The notes: generated by a model not told the origin, from the sequence alone. A DNA stretch of 64,000 bases from JBFWUW01 sp050247075 (GCA_050247075.1 JBFWUW010000006.1:1-64000), one strand, 5' to 3'. Counted from the stretch's first letter, positions 51,597-61,136 are shown. Numbers and translations: made by a program.

Positions 51597-52787
51597 ATGC
51601 AGATCATCGGACGACGGTACGACACCCGCGATGCCGTAAGGATTGAAATCGCCGGCGGGCGCATTGAGCGTATTCTTCCGCAAGCCGCGCGGGCCGAAGA
51701 GCAGCTTCCCTGGATTGCACCCGGTTTCGTCGATATTCAGGTGAATGGGTACAACGGCCAGGAGTTCAGTTCACCCGATCTTACACCGGCAGGCGTGGCC
51801 AAAATTGTTGAGCAACATTACGCTTTTGGCGTGACATCGTTCTGCCCCACCTTGACCACCGCGGCGCACGACATTTTGGCCCACGGCATGCGGGCGATTC
51901 ACCAGGCGTGCGAAACGCAGCCGGAAATTGGCCGCCGTATTGCCGGCATTCATCAAGAGGGGCCGTATTTCTCGCCCGAGGACGGCCCGCGCGGGGCGCA
52001 CCCCAAGGAGCATTGCCGCCGGCCCGACTGGGACCAGTTTCAACGCTTGCAAGAAGCGGCGGGGGGCCGCATCTGCTTGTTGACTATGTCTGTGGAATTT
52101 GATGAATCGGCCGAATTCATCGCCAAGGCCGTGGCCAGTGGTGTGCGGGTGGCCATTGGGCATACCTCGGCCGACGGCCCTCACATCAAGGCGGCGGTCG
52201 ATGCCGGTGCCACGCTCAGCACGCACTTGGGCAACGGCGCGCACCGCATGTTGCGGCGGCATCCCAACTACATTTGGGACCAACTGGCCGAAGATCGGCT
52301 GACAGCCAGCCTGATCGTGGATGGGCACCACTTGCCGCCCGAAGTAGTCAAGTCGTTCGTGCGGGCCAAGACGCCGCGGCGGATCATCTTGGTCAGCGAC
52401 GTGTCGGGTTTGGCGGGCCTGCCGGTCGGACGCCACACGGCCAGCGGCTGCGAGTTGGAAATACTGCCCGATGGCCGGCTGGTCATCGCCGGGCAAGACC
52501 AGCTTTTGGCCGGGGCATCGCTACCAATTGGCGTTAGCGTGGCCAACGTCATGCGGTTTGCCGGCGTCGATCTGCCCACGGCCGTCGATATGGCGACGGC
52601 CCATCCCGCGGCCTTTCTGGGCCATTCGCCCGGCGGCCTGCGGCCCGGCGACGCGGCCAATCTGGTGCTGTTCGATCTGCACCATTCGGAGGCAGTTGGC
52701 CCGCCCGAGCGGTTAACAGTGCGCGGCACCGTGGCCGACGGCAAAATGGTTTACGAGTCAGGCGGCTTGAATGCCGCCGCCGGGTGA
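51597..52787 (+). CDS. nagA: N-acetylglucosamine-6-phosphate deacetylase
   Basis: 396 residues. Metal and substrate motifs: 'WIAPGFVDIQVNGYNGQEFS', 'GIHQEGPYFSPEDGPRGAHP', 'AIGHTSADGPHIKAAVDAGA', 'LSTHLGNGAHRML', 'IVDGHHLPPEVVKSFV' and the catalytic Asp in 'ILVSDVSGLAGLPVG'. It turns GlcNAc-6-P into GlcN-6-P in amino-sugar recycling. Start ATG at 51597. It is not beside nagB here. The divergent gap upstream holds a palindrome. Confidence 0.93.
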   Translation: MQIIGRRYDTRDAVRIEIAGGRIERILPQAARAEEQLPWIAPGFVDIQVNGYNGQEFSSPDLTPAGVAKIVEQHYAFGVTSFCPTLTTAAHDILAHGMRAIHQACETQPEIGRRIAGIHQEGPYFSPEDGPRGAHPKEHCRRPDWDQFQRLQEAAGGRICLLTMSVEFDESAEFIAKAVASGVRVAIGHTSADGPHIKAAVDAGATLSTHLGNGAHRMLRRHPNYIWDQLAEDRLTASLIVDGHHLPPEVVKSFVRAKTPRRIILVSDVSGLAGLPVGRHTASGCELEILPDGRLVIAGQDQLLAGASLPIGVSVANVMRFAGVDLPTAVDMATAHPAAFLGHSPGGLRPGDAANLVLFDLHHSEAVGPPERLTVRGTVADGKMVYESGGLNAAAG

Positions 52788-52803
52788 CGCAGAATAGGTC
52801 GGC

Positions 52804-52906
52804 TGTAGGAGGCGAGTCCATCGCCGAACCACAATGTAAGAGGCGTTTCTAACGCCAATTGATTCACCAGGCACCGTTTCCATCGGCGATGGAATCGACT
52901 CCTACA
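52804..52906. repeat. Compound palindrome, TGTAGGAGGCG family
   Basis: Two left arms in a row (TGTAGGAGGCGAGTCCATCG at 52804 and TGTAAGAGGCGTTTCTAACG at 52835) share one right arm CGATGGAATCGACTCCTACA ending at 52906. This looks like one copy inserted into another or a recombination product. It starts 16 bases behind the nagA stop. Confidence 0.82.
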
Positions 52907-52951
52907 GACTCGTTTGACCGTGAACAACCCTCTACCTGGAGTAACTCGTTT

Positions 52952-54010
52952 ATGCATTATCAAAAAACTGCCTGCTTTGCCGCCTTGCTGATAGTGGCCA
53001 GCGCGGCCCGCGCTTTCGCCGCCGGGGGAGAAGCCTTTACTGATGCGGAAAAGGCCGGCCCCGATTTCGCCATCCAGGGCGAGTACGTGGGCGAGATTTC
53101 GCACGAGAACGAAAAGCAGAAGCTGGGCGCACAGGTTATCGCCCTGGGCGATGGCAAGTTCCACGCCATTGTGTTTGAAGGGGGCCTGCCGGGTGAAGGT
53201 TACGAAGGCCGCTACGTGTTGGACAATACTCAAAAGATTTACCCCGGTTACGGACCCGCTCCGGCCGACTGGGCACGCGGCGGCAAGGTTCATCAGGCGG
53301 CTGGCGAGACCAAAGACGGCATCACGCGGTTTGAGAACTCCGAGGGCAAGGCCGAAATCGCCGATGGCGTGATGACTCTTTTCAACACGGGGGGAGAAAA
53401 GCTGGGCGAATTGAAGCATACCGTTCGCAAAAGCCCAACCTTAGGCCAAAAGCCGCCAGAAGGGGCCGTCGTGCTGTTCGACGGCACTTCGGCGGACGCC
53501 TTCCAAAATGGCCAGATGACCGAGGATGGCCTGTTAATGGTGGGCGTGATGAGCAAGCAGGAGTTTCGTGACTTCAAGCTGCATCTGGAGTTTCGCACCC
53601 CCTTCATGCCTGGCGCGCGCGAGCAAGGCCGCGGCAATAGCGGCCTCTATTTTCAGAACCGCTACGAGTGCCAGATCCTGGACTCGTTTGGCCTGGAAGG
53701 CCGCGACAACGAAGCCAGCGGACTGTACCAGTTGGCTTCGCCCAAATTGAACATGTGCCTGCCGCCCCTCTCTTGGCAAACCTATGACGCCGAAATGACC
53801 GGCGCGCGGTTTGACGACTCAGGCAAGAAGACCAAGAATGCCGTGCTGACGTTGAAGTTCAACGGTGTCACCGTCTACGACCACTTGGAGCTAGACCACA
53901 AGACCCCAGGCGGTGCCGATACCGAAGCCCCGGGGGCCGGCCCCTTCCAGTTGCAGAACCACGGCAACCCGGTCCATTTCCGCAACATCTGGGTGGTGGA
54001 AACGAAATAG
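52952..54010 (+). CDS. Secreted DUF1080 protein
   Basis: 352 residues from the ATG at 52952, with GGAG upstream and a signal peptide ending ARAFAAGG. The N-terminal half ('FAIQGEYVGEISHENEKQKL', 'KFHAIVFEGGLPGEGYEGRY') is an extra beta domain; the C-terminal half is DUF1080: 'AVVLFDGTSADAFQNGQMTE', 'DFKLHLEFRTPFMPGAREQG', 'RGNSGLYFQNRYECQILDSF', 'GPFQLQNHGNPVHFRNIWVV'. This two-domain form is common in planctomycetes and likely acts on glycans outside the cytoplasm. A strong hairpin terminator follows. Confidence 0.9.
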   Translation: MHYQKTACFAALLIVASAARAFAAGGEAFTDAEKAGPDFAIQGEYVGEISHENEKQKLGAQVIALGDGKFHAIVFEGGLPGEGYEGRYVLDNTQKIYPGYGPAPADWARGGKVHQAAGETKDGITRFENSEGKAEIADGVMTLFNTGGEKLGELKHTVRKSPTLGQKPPEGAVVLFDGTSADAFQNGQMTEDGLLMVGVMSKQEFRDFKLHLEFRTPFMPGAREQGRGNSGLYFQNRYECQILDSFGLEGRDNEASGLYQLASPKLNMCLPPLSWQTYDAEMTGARFDDSGKKTKNAVLTLKFNGVTVYDHLELDHKTPGGADTEAPGAGPFQLQNHGNPVHFRNIWVVETK

Positions 54011-54037
54011 CATTAGCCAAACTGGCACCCTTCGTTC

Positions 54038-54075
54038 AACCGCCGCGGACAATTATTGTCCGCGGCGGTTTCTTT
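54038..54075 (+). terminator. Intrinsic terminator behind the DUF1080 gene
   Basis: Stem AACCGCCGCGGAC / GTCCGCGGCGGTT, perfect over 13 bases with a short AT-rich loop (AATTATT), followed by TCTTT. It begins 28 bases after the stop codon and separates this gene from the next. Confidence 0.85.
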
Positions 54076-54210
54076 GCGCGTATCGCACGGACCGCGGCGC
54101 ACTTTATGAATTCTTGAAAATGCTTGCCAATTCAATGCCGCGGCGGTGATAATACCGCACATGTTGATTGCGTCATTCTCTAGGGGCCATTTACCCGCAA
54201 GGAGCAAACC

Positions 54211-55314
54211 ATGCGACACTTTCCGTGCATTGCCGTTCTGACGTTGGCGGTCGGGCTTTTGCCGGCCGCGGCCCGGGCTGATCACAAATGGGGATTGAAC
54301 GAGGGAAACCCCGACTTGCAATCGGCCGGCCAGCTCACTTTTGGGCCGGATGGAATTCTGTTCGTGGGTGACGCCAAGGGCGCGGCGGTGTTCGCCATTG
54401 ATACGGGCGACACCAAGTCGGAAACGGCCTCAGCCGCCCGCACCATCGCCAATTTGAACGAACGGTTTGAAGTCCTCTTGGGCAAGGGGACCAAGATCGC
54501 CATCCACGACATGGCCGTCAACCCCCTGTCGGGCAATGTCTATTTGTCGATCAGCCACGGCGAAGACCCCAAGCCCGCCATCATGCGTGTGGCGGCTCCT
54601 GATGTGCTGACGGAAGTCAAGTTGGCCGATATTCCGTTCCTCAAGGCCGATATTCCCAATCCGCCCGAGGACAAGGTCACGGGCGAAGGCCCGCGGGCCA
54701 GAAACCGCCGCAACGAGGCCATCACCGATCTGGCTTATGTGGAAGGCAAGCTGCTGGTGTCTGGTTCGATCAATGCGGCCGCCTCTTCGACCGTGTATCA
54801 AATTCCCTTCCCCTTTGCCGAGGTGCATGGGGGGACGAACATCGAGATTTACCACGGTGCCCACGGCAAGCTGGAGGATACGGCCACCATCCGCACGTTC
54901 GTGCCGTTCACCATCAATGGCGAGGCTTCGTTGCTGGCCGGCTTTACCTGTACGCCCCTGGTCCGATTTCCGCTCGACAGCCTGGAAGAGGGCGAAAAGG
55001 TTCGCGGCACCACCGTCGCCGAACTGGGCAACCGCAACGTGCCGCTCGATATGATTGTCTACAAGAAAGGTGGCGAGGAATTCGTCCTGATGGCTAATAG
55101 CGTGCGGGGCGTGATGAAGATCAGCACACAGGACATTGGCCGCAAAGAGGGGATCGAGAAGCAAGTTGGCGGTGGTGGAACCGCTGGCCAGGAGTTCAAG
55201 ACTCTGCAAGAGTTGGACGGTACGGTGCAGGTGGACCGCCTGGGCGATAGCCAGGCCGTGCTGATCGTGCAAAAGGACGGCAACTTGTCCCTAAAGACGA
55301 TTCCGCTGCCGTAG
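54211..55314 (+). CDS. Secreted protein of unknown function, probable beta-propeller
   Basis: 367 residues with a clear signal peptide (IAVLTLAVGLLPAAARA) and AGGAG eight bases before the ATG. Not recognised as a named family. Repeated beta-blade-like phrases ('LTFGPDGILFVGDAKGAAVF', 'DMAVNPLSGNVYLSIS', 'DLAYVEGKLLVSGS') suggest a propeller of the YVTN or NHL sort; the C-terminus is 'LGDSQAVLIVQKDGNLSLKT'. No haem or metal motif. The TAG stop at 55312-55314 is made by the left end of the palindrome that follows. A stand-alone gene between a terminator and a convergent kinase. Confidence 0.8.
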   Translation: MRHFPCIAVLTLAVGLLPAAARADHKWGLNEGNPDLQSAGQLTFGPDGILFVGDAKGAAVFAIDTGDTKSETASAARTIANLNERFEVLLGKGTKIAIHDMAVNPLSGNVYLSISHGEDPKPAIMRVAAPDVLTEVKLADIPFLKADIPNPPEDKVTGEGPRARNRRNEAITDLAYVEGKLLVSGSINAAASSTVYQIPFPFAEVHGGTNIEIYHGAHGKLEDTATIRTFVPFTINGEASLLAGFTCTPLVRFPLDSLEEGEKVRGTTVAELGNRNVPLDMIVYKKGGEEFVLMANSVRGVMKISTQDIGRKEGIEKQVGGGGTAGQEFKTLQELDGTVQVDRLGDSQAVLIVQKDGNLSLKTIPLP

Positions 55315-55434
55315 CCGCATGGCTCCCGCCATGGCGGTTTGATGTGAGCGCCGATCGGCCATTCCCGGCCAAGGCCGATCGGCATGGATTGTCGTGCGCG
55401 GTGCAAGCCAACAAGGCAGGAGCCTTGTGCCTAC
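55311..55434. repeat. Intergenic palindrome, GTAGCC family, supplying two stop codons
   Basis: Left arm GTAGCCGCATGGCTCCCGCC and right arm GGCAGGAGCCTTGTGCCTAC pair imperfectly; a second inner hairpin CCGATCGGCC..GGCCGATCGG is present. The element exactly fills the gap of two convergent genes, and its GTAG/CTAC ends give the TAG stops at 55312-55314 (plus) and 55431-55433 (minus). Confidence 0.82.
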
Positions 55435-57344
55435 GGCAGTTCCGCCAAAATCCGCCGGGCGCGGGCGACCAGGTCGTCCGCCCACGGTTTTTCCGCAAAC
55501 AGTTCAATCACGCCGTGGCAAATGCGGCGGGCCTGTTCCGGCTCGTCCGTTTGCAAGTCCTCGGCCCGGTCGAGCCGTTGCTCCAGAAGGGTGATTTGCC
55601 CACTCGACAGTTCATCAACTTGCCGCTGCAAACGAATCACGCGGCGTTGCGCCAGTACCAGGCAACGCCGCGTTTCGTCACTCACATTGCTGTCCTGATA
55701 GAGGTCGATCAAGGCTTGCAGCCGGGCCAAGGCTTGTTCCGGATTGGTGTCGGCGCGGGAGATCGCCTCGGTGTAGGCTTGTTCCACGGGGGCCAGTTCC
55801 GCGTCTTTGTTGCGCTGCCTAGATCGCCGCTCTAGCCGGCGCTCTAGCTGCGCCAGAGTGATGTCTTCCCGGTAGCCTTCCAGCTCGCGGGTCCGCGGAT
55901 CGGTCGGATAGTATTCCAGAAACAGGTTGATGTCTTGCTCCACATCCACCAACCGCTCCGGCCGGCCGTTCGTCGCGGAAATGCGGTCGTACAGCGATTC
56001 CGCCGACGGCTTGTGCAGCCACTTCCACCACACGCCGCCGGCAATCGCCAGCACGATCGCCAACGCCCATATTGTGGCGGGTGAGATCACACTGCCATCG
56101 GGATTGCTCCAGGACATTAGCCGGTCGCGGGCCAACTCGTCATCTTCCCGCACGCGCGTAAATTGGGTAGCAGGTGCTGCGCGTTCCGGTGGCGGCACAA
56201 CCACCGACCGCGGCGGGCCAATTCGGCCTTCGGCATCGTCGGACACTTCTGTCGACATCGTCTCGCTAAAGTGGGCCTCGCGAGGGTGAATTTCGGCCGG
56301 CGGCGCGACGTTGCGCGTGCTGACTTGGGTAGCGTCGGCGGTGGGAGGGACATCGGCCTCGCCCGGTTTGCGCGACGGTTGATTGGCCAAGGTCGAACCG
56401 TTGGCGGCCACGCGTTCGGCCCGGCGGGCCAGCCCATGCTCCATCGCCTCCAGGCGGCGGCCAAGAATCATGGCGCTGCGGATGCGCTTGTTGGGATCCT
56501 TGGCCAACAGTTCCGCGATGATCCCCTCCAATTCCTCGGGCGTGTCGGGCGCATAGCGTCGCACGGGGTCGGGTATGGCCGAGCGCTGCTTGTCCAACAT
56601 CTCCACGATATTGCGGGCGACGAAAGGGGGCCGTTGCGCCAGCAGGGCGTACATCAGGCCACCCAGGCTATACAGATCGGTACGCGAGGTCGTGGGTCGG
56701 CCGTCGGCTTGTTCCGGGGCCATGTATTCGGCGGTGCCGACCACGCCGCCGGTTGCCGTCAGGCCGGTTGAACCAAACAGCTTGGCGATGCCAAAGTCCG
56801 AAAGCTTGACCTCGCCGTTGTTGGAGAGCAGCAGATTGGCGGGCTTGATATCGCGATGGATCACGCCGTGGTCGTGGGCATGCTTGAGTGCCCGGCACAT
56901 GCGGATTCCAATGCGCGTGACCTCTTGCCAGTCAAACTTGCGGCCGGCCCGCAGTTCTTCCTCAAGACTGGCGCCTTCGACAAGCTCCATGGCGTAATAG
57001 CGGTACCCTTCCTGCTCGCCGTAGGCGAACAGCCGCACGATGTTGGGGTGCCGTAACTTTTTGAGGGTCTCTACCTCGGCGGCAAATCGCTCTCGAAAAC
57101 CCTCCGCATCGGCCAAATGGACCGACAGGACCTTTACGGCCACCGGTTGTTCGGACTCGGAATCGATCCCTTCATAGACCGCCCCCATGCCGCCGCGCCC
57201 CAGCAGGCGTCCCAAGCGATAGGGGCCGAGTTGTTCAACATTCGACGGCACGATACGGCAATTCCGCGGCGAGGCAAAAATAGAAGAACCGTTGTCCAGC
57301 CAGCGGTACAAGCCCGCCGCCAACCGGCAACTCCACGATAGCAT
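55431..57344 (-). CDS. Membrane Ser/Thr protein kinase (PknB-like)
   Basis: 637 residues. The kinase domain covers about residues 40-300: P-loop 'LGRGGMGAVYEGID', Lys in 'VAVKVLSVHL', catalytic loop 'VIHRDIKPANLLLS', intact 'SDFGIAKLFG' and 'EYMAPEQADG'. A linker rich in Ala/Pro/Thr follows, then one membrane helix (ISPATIWALAIVLAIAGGVW, about 430-450), and an extracytoplasmic helical region 'LERRLERRSRQRNKDAELAP' like TPR or coiled coil. It lacks PASTA repeats, so the sensed signal is unknown. Its stop codon is inside the palindrome at 55311-55434. Confidence 0.92.
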   Translation of the reverse strand: MLSWSCRLAAGLYRWLDNGSSIFASPRNCRIVPSNVEQLGPYRLGRLLGRGGMGAVYEGIDSESEQPVAVKVLSVHLADAEGFRERFAAEVETLKKLRHPNIVRLFAYGEQEGYRYYAMELVEGASLEEELRAGRKFDWQEVTRIGIRMCRALKHAHDHGVIHRDIKPANLLLSNNGEVKLSDFGIAKLFGSTGLTATGGVVGTAEYMAPEQADGRPTTSRTDLYSLGGLMYALLAQRPPFVARNIVEMLDKQRSAIPDPVRRYAPDTPEELEGIIAELLAKDPNKRIRSAMILGRRLEAMEHGLARRAERVAANGSTLANQPSRKPGEADVPPTADATQVSTRNVAPPAEIHPREAHFSETMSTEVSDDAEGRIGPPRSVVVPPPERAAPATQFTRVREDDELARDRLMSWSNPDGSVISPATIWALAIVLAIAGGVWWKWLHKPSAESLYDRISATNGRPERLVDVEQDINLFLEYYPTDPRTRELEGYREDITLAQLERRLERRSRQRNKDAELAPVEQAYTEAISRADTNPEQALARLQALIDLYQDSNVSDETRRCLVLAQRRVIRLQRQVDELSSGQITLLEQRLDRAEDLQTDEPEQARRICHGVIELFAEKPWADDLVARARRILAELP

Positions 57345-57388
57345 GTCGTTGCCGCAAAGGCACGTTTATCGTGCTGGCATCCGCCAAC

Positions 57389-59413
57389 TCAGAATCCCCA
57401 CGAAGCCATGAGCTGTCGTACCATGCCGGGGCCATCGATGGCCAGGATGACTGCTACGCCCATCAGAGATTCGCCGGCAATCAGCCCACTGGAAGCGGCG
57501 ATGGTATGTTTCTCGGCAAATTCCGGCCGCGATTTGGCCAGCAGCCAGGCCCCCAAAGCCCCCAGGAACATCGATACCGAGTTAAACGCCGGGATCACGC
57601 CGGCCAGACCCAACCCAGTGGCCGAGGGAATGTACTTGCGATATTCCCTGGGCACGAATTCCTCACACAGGGTAATGATGATGCCCAACACTCCTCCGAT
57701 AGCCATCCCTAAGACGGCTCCCTGGGGCAGATTGTCGATCCCTTCCTTGAGAAGTTCCGCCACGCTCTTCCAGACCTGCGCGGAAGGGGCGGGCAAATCC
57801 TTCGTCCCCAGCTTATTGGGATCGGCCACGGCCATGTAGACAGGTACGCAGACGATCGTTCCGGCCAACACGCCAAACAGTTGCGAGATTGTCTGCATCC
57901 GGGGGGTGCCCCCCAGCAGATGCCCGCTCTTTAGATCGGTCAGCAGATCGGCCGAGTGCGAAGCGGCACCCGCCGTGATGGAAGCCGTCATCAGATTGGT
58001 CGTGACGTTCGACGGAGAAATCACGCCGAAGGTCAACTGCGTGATCTTGCCCATCGCTCCGATGGGTGTGATATCGGTCTCGCCCGTGGCGCGGGCGGCG
58101 ACGATCGACAAGACAAACGTTAGCAGCACGGCAATGATCCCCATCCACCAAGAGATTTCAAACAGAAAGTGCCCCAGCAACACGCAGGCCAAACCCGACA
58201 GTCCCGCTCCGATCAGAAACCAAGAACCGGGAACTTCGATGCCCGCCAAGGGATCGTCTTGAGACGGCTTGCCCCCCAGCAGCTTTCCCAACCCACTGAA
58301 GGCCCTCAACACGGTGCGCCACTTCATGCCAAAAGCCAGCAAGCCCGATGTGACCATCATGGCGGTGGCGGGCCACAGCGTCCAAGAAACGATATGCCGA
58401 TAGCCACCGTCCGGATGGATGATGGCACGATTCATGAGAACCGGAGCCAAGATGCCGTAGTAGGCGAAGGCCCCAACCAAGAGCGAGATGCCGACGCGGA
58501 TACCCATGATGGCACCCGCCGCGATCATGATCATCGACCCCTCGAAGCCCAACGTATAGCGGCCCATCAGCGTGCCGCCTCCCATGACACCGGGAAACAA
58601 CCGGTGGATGGCCTCGGGATAAAAAGGAATCTCCCCTGGCATGGCCCACCGGCCCAAGGCTTCGCCCAGTTTCTCGCGGCCAGGAAACTTACCGACCCAG
58701 CCCCAGAAAGCGGGCCAGCCGTCGCGCCAGAGCGCCACGAAGGCCCCCAAGAATGCCGCCCGCAGCAACGTCTTGGCCTTTTGCATGGCCTCTACGCCCG
58801 ACGAGTGCATGCTGCGCAGCGTTTCGGCCGTGGCAATGCCCGTGGGAAAGGGCAATTTGTCGATGTTGATCAATTGGCGCTTGAGCGGGATGGCCATGAA
58901 CACCCCCAGCAACGAAACGGCGGCCAGCCACGGCATGATCTCCCACCAAGCGAGCTCCCGTTTGGTCAACATGACGAGCGCTGGAATGGCCGACACCAAG
59001 CCGGCGGAAGCCATGTAGCCGGCCGCGCTGGCCGCGCTCGACATAGTGTAGTTCTCAAGAATCGTGAAGTGGTTGTCGCGATAGGCTGGCACGACTTTTT
59101 GCAACACGTTGAACACGGCATAGGCAATAATGCAGGCCGTGATGGTCACTCCCAGGCCCCAGCCGGTTTTCAGGCCCACGTACAGGTTGGAGATCGACAT
59201 CACCCCGCCGATCAACATGCCGGTGACGATCGACCGTGGCGATAGTTGACGAATGTGGTCCCCTTGGTAGACATTGGCCAACCAGTCGCGGGCTTCCTGG
59301 TCGTGATCGACGGGCAGTTCCGGCAAGGCCGGTTCGCCGGCCGGTGATGGATAGGGTGACGGGCGAGGCGAATCGGCCGGTTGAGAATCGTCGGGTACGT
59401 AATCGTGATTCAC
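57389..59413 (-). CDS. OPT-family oligopeptide/metal-chelate transporter
   Basis: 674 residues from the GTG at 59413, chosen because GAGGAG lies nine bases upstream; the frame is open for 35 more codons without such a site. About 16 membrane helices. Family features: 'SIVTGMLIGGVMSISNLYVG', 'NYTMSSAASAAGYMASAGLV', 'LPFPTGIATAETLRSMH' and 'GVISPSNVTTNLMTASITAG'. OPT proteins import small peptides or metal-peptide complexes by proton symport. Nothing near it indicates the substrate. It ends 44 bp before the kinase gene on the same strand. Confidence 0.93.
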   Translation of the reverse strand: MNHDYVPDDSQPADSPRPSPYPSPAGEPALPELPVDHDQEARDWLANVYQGDHIRQLSPRSIVTGMLIGGVMSISNLYVGLKTGWGLGVTITACIIAYAVFNVLQKVVPAYRDNHFTILENYTMSSAASAAGYMASAGLVSAIPALVMLTKRELAWWEIMPWLAAVSLLGVFMAIPLKRQLINIDKLPFPTGIATAETLRSMHSSGVEAMQKAKTLLRAAFLGAFVALWRDGWPAFWGWVGKFPGREKLGEALGRWAMPGEIPFYPEAIHRLFPGVMGGGTLMGRYTLGFEGSMIMIAAGAIMGIRVGISLLVGAFAYYGILAPVLMNRAIIHPDGGYRHIVSWTLWPATAMMVTSGLLAFGMKWRTVLRAFSGLGKLLGGKPSQDDPLAGIEVPGSWFLIGAGLSGLACVLLGHFLFEISWWMGIIAVLLTFVLSIVAARATGETDITPIGAMGKITQLTFGVISPSNVTTNLMTASITAGAASHSADLLTDLKSGHLLGGTPRMQTISQLFGVLAGTIVCVPVYMAVADPNKLGTKDLPAPSAQVWKSVAELLKEGIDNLPQGAVLGMAIGGVLGIIITLCEEFVPREYRKYIPSATGLGLAGVIPAFNSVSMFLGALGAWLLAKSRPEFAEKHTIAASSGLIAGESLMGVAVILAIDGPGMVRQLMASWGF

Positions 59414-59571
59414 GCGAGCAAGCTCCTCGGCGCGGCGGGCAGTCGATGAAATGATTCGTAGTGTAGCGTAGCCAGCGCGCGGCGGCACTAGCAGCCTAAG
59501 GCCAAGTATCAATCGCATTTCAAACCGACAGTATATCTACCGTTCTTCATAAGGCTGACAGGCTGCCCCCC

Positions 59572-61035
59572 ATGCACCCCATCGCCGCCATTTCATGGGA
59601 AGACTTTCTGGCGATCTGGTCGCCCGTGGCGACGGCGGCCCACATTGCCTTGGCGACGTTTGCCTCGGCCCATGTCGTGCTGCGCAAACGCGACACGCGG
59701 GCGGCCATTGGCTGGGCCGGCCTGATCTGGTTCTCACCGCTTTTCGGAGCGGCCCTGTATTGGGGCTTTGGCATCAATCGAATTCGCCGCAAGGCCCATT
59801 TGCTGCGGGGGCAGCCTTATGGAAAGTTGCAGGCCGGCACCTTGGTCGGCACGGCATCCAGCTACCGTCAGGGGGTCGAAAAGATATCGCTGCTGCCGTT
59901 GGCCACACTGGTGGGGCACGTTACGCAATTGCCGTTGTTGGAAGGGAACCGGATTGAACTGCTGACCCAGGACGACGATCCGCACGGCCAGATGCTGGCA
60001 GCAATCGACGCGGCCGAAAAGTCGGTGGCTTTGGCGACGTACATCTTTGATAACGACGCCACGGGCCAGCGGTTCGTGGAATCCTTGGGCCAGGCCGTGG
60101 CCCGCGGCGTACAGGTCCGAGTGCTGATCGACGGCATTGGCATGCGGTATTCCCGCCCTAACATCCTCCGCCGGCTGAGGGAACGGAACGTACCGGTTGA
60201 ACGGTTTCTTTACAGCATGATTCCATTCTGGTCGCCCTACTCTAACTTGCGCAACCACCGCAAGATTATGGTGGCCGATGGCAAACTTGGTTTCACCGGC
60301 GGCATGAACATCCGCCGGGCAAAATCGCCCGATGCGAAGGAATCAGACGGCGTACACGACGCGCATTTCCGCGTGGAGGGGCCGGTCGTGAGCCACTTGC
60401 GGCAGACTTTTGCCGACGATTGGCTATTTTGCAAAGAGGAAACACTGGCTGGCGAGGCGTGGTTTCCGCCGCTTGCGCCCCTGGGCCAGGTCGAGGCCCG
60501 CGGCATCCCCGACGGTCCCGACGAAAACGTCGATAAACTCCATCTGGCGATTATGGGGGCGTTGGCCTGCGCGCAGTCTTCGGTCTATATCGTCACGCCC
60601 TATTTTTTGCCCGACGCGGCGTTGATCTCGGCACTCAACGTGGCCGCGCTGCGCGGCGTGGCCGTGAATATCGTGCTGCCCAAGGTCAACAATCTGGCCC
60701 TGGTGCAATGGGCCGCGACCGCCCAATTTTGGCAAGTCTTGCAACGCGGTTGCCGCGTCTGGCTTTCTCCACCGCCGTTCGACCACTCCAAACTGATGGT
60801 GGTCGATCGAGCCTGGTCCCTGGTTGGATCGGGCAATTGGGACCCGCGCAGCTTGCGGCTGAATTTTGAATTCAATCTGGAATGTTACGATTCCCAGCTC
60901 GCCGGGCAAATTGTACGGTTGATTGAGTCGAAGCTCCGCCGAGCGGAAGAGATCACCCTGGCGGAAGTCGATGGCCGCAGCCTGCCCATCCGCCTGCGCG
61001 ACGGCCTGGCTCGGCTGCTTTCGCCCTATTTGTGA
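59572..61035 (+). CDS. cls: Cardiolipin synthase (phospholipase D family)
   Basis: 487 residues. Two membrane helices at the N-terminus (HIALATFASAHVVLRKRDTR; AAIGWAGLIWFSPLFGAALY), then two PLD domains with full HKD motifs: His229 in 'RNHRKIMVADGKLGFTGGMN' and His405 in 'FDHSKLMVVDRAWSLVGSGN'. It joins two phosphatidylglycerol molecules, or PG with another lipid, to make cardiolipin at the inner membrane. Length equals typical bacterial Cls. Divergent from the OPT gene. Confidence 0.94.
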   Translation: MHPIAAISWEDFLAIWSPVATAAHIALATFASAHVVLRKRDTRAAIGWAGLIWFSPLFGAALYWGFGINRIRRKAHLLRGQPYGKLQAGTLVGTASSYRQGVEKISLLPLATLVGHVTQLPLLEGNRIELLTQDDDPHGQMLAAIDAAEKSVALATYIFDNDATGQRFVESLGQAVARGVQVRVLIDGIGMRYSRPNILRRLRERNVPVERFLYSMIPFWSPYSNLRNHRKIMVADGKLGFTGGMNIRRAKSPDAKESDGVHDAHFRVEGPVVSHLRQTFADDWLFCKEETLAGEAWFPPLAPLGQVEARGIPDGPDENVDKLHLAIMGALACAQSSVYIVTPYFLPDAALISALNVAALRGVAVNIVLPKVNNLALVQWAATAQFWQVLQRGCRVWLSPPPFDHSKLMVVDRAWSLVGSGNWDPRSLRLNFEFNLECYDSQLAGQIVRLIESKLRRAEEITLAEVDGRSLPIRLRDGLARLLSPYL

Positions 61036-61136
61036 GGCTGCGATGAATTCACTTCCTACAGCCCGCAGTTTGCTTGACAGCATGGCAGGCCGGGTTAGAG
61101 TCAAGCTCTCAGGGCTACAACCTCAAGGAATTGCTC

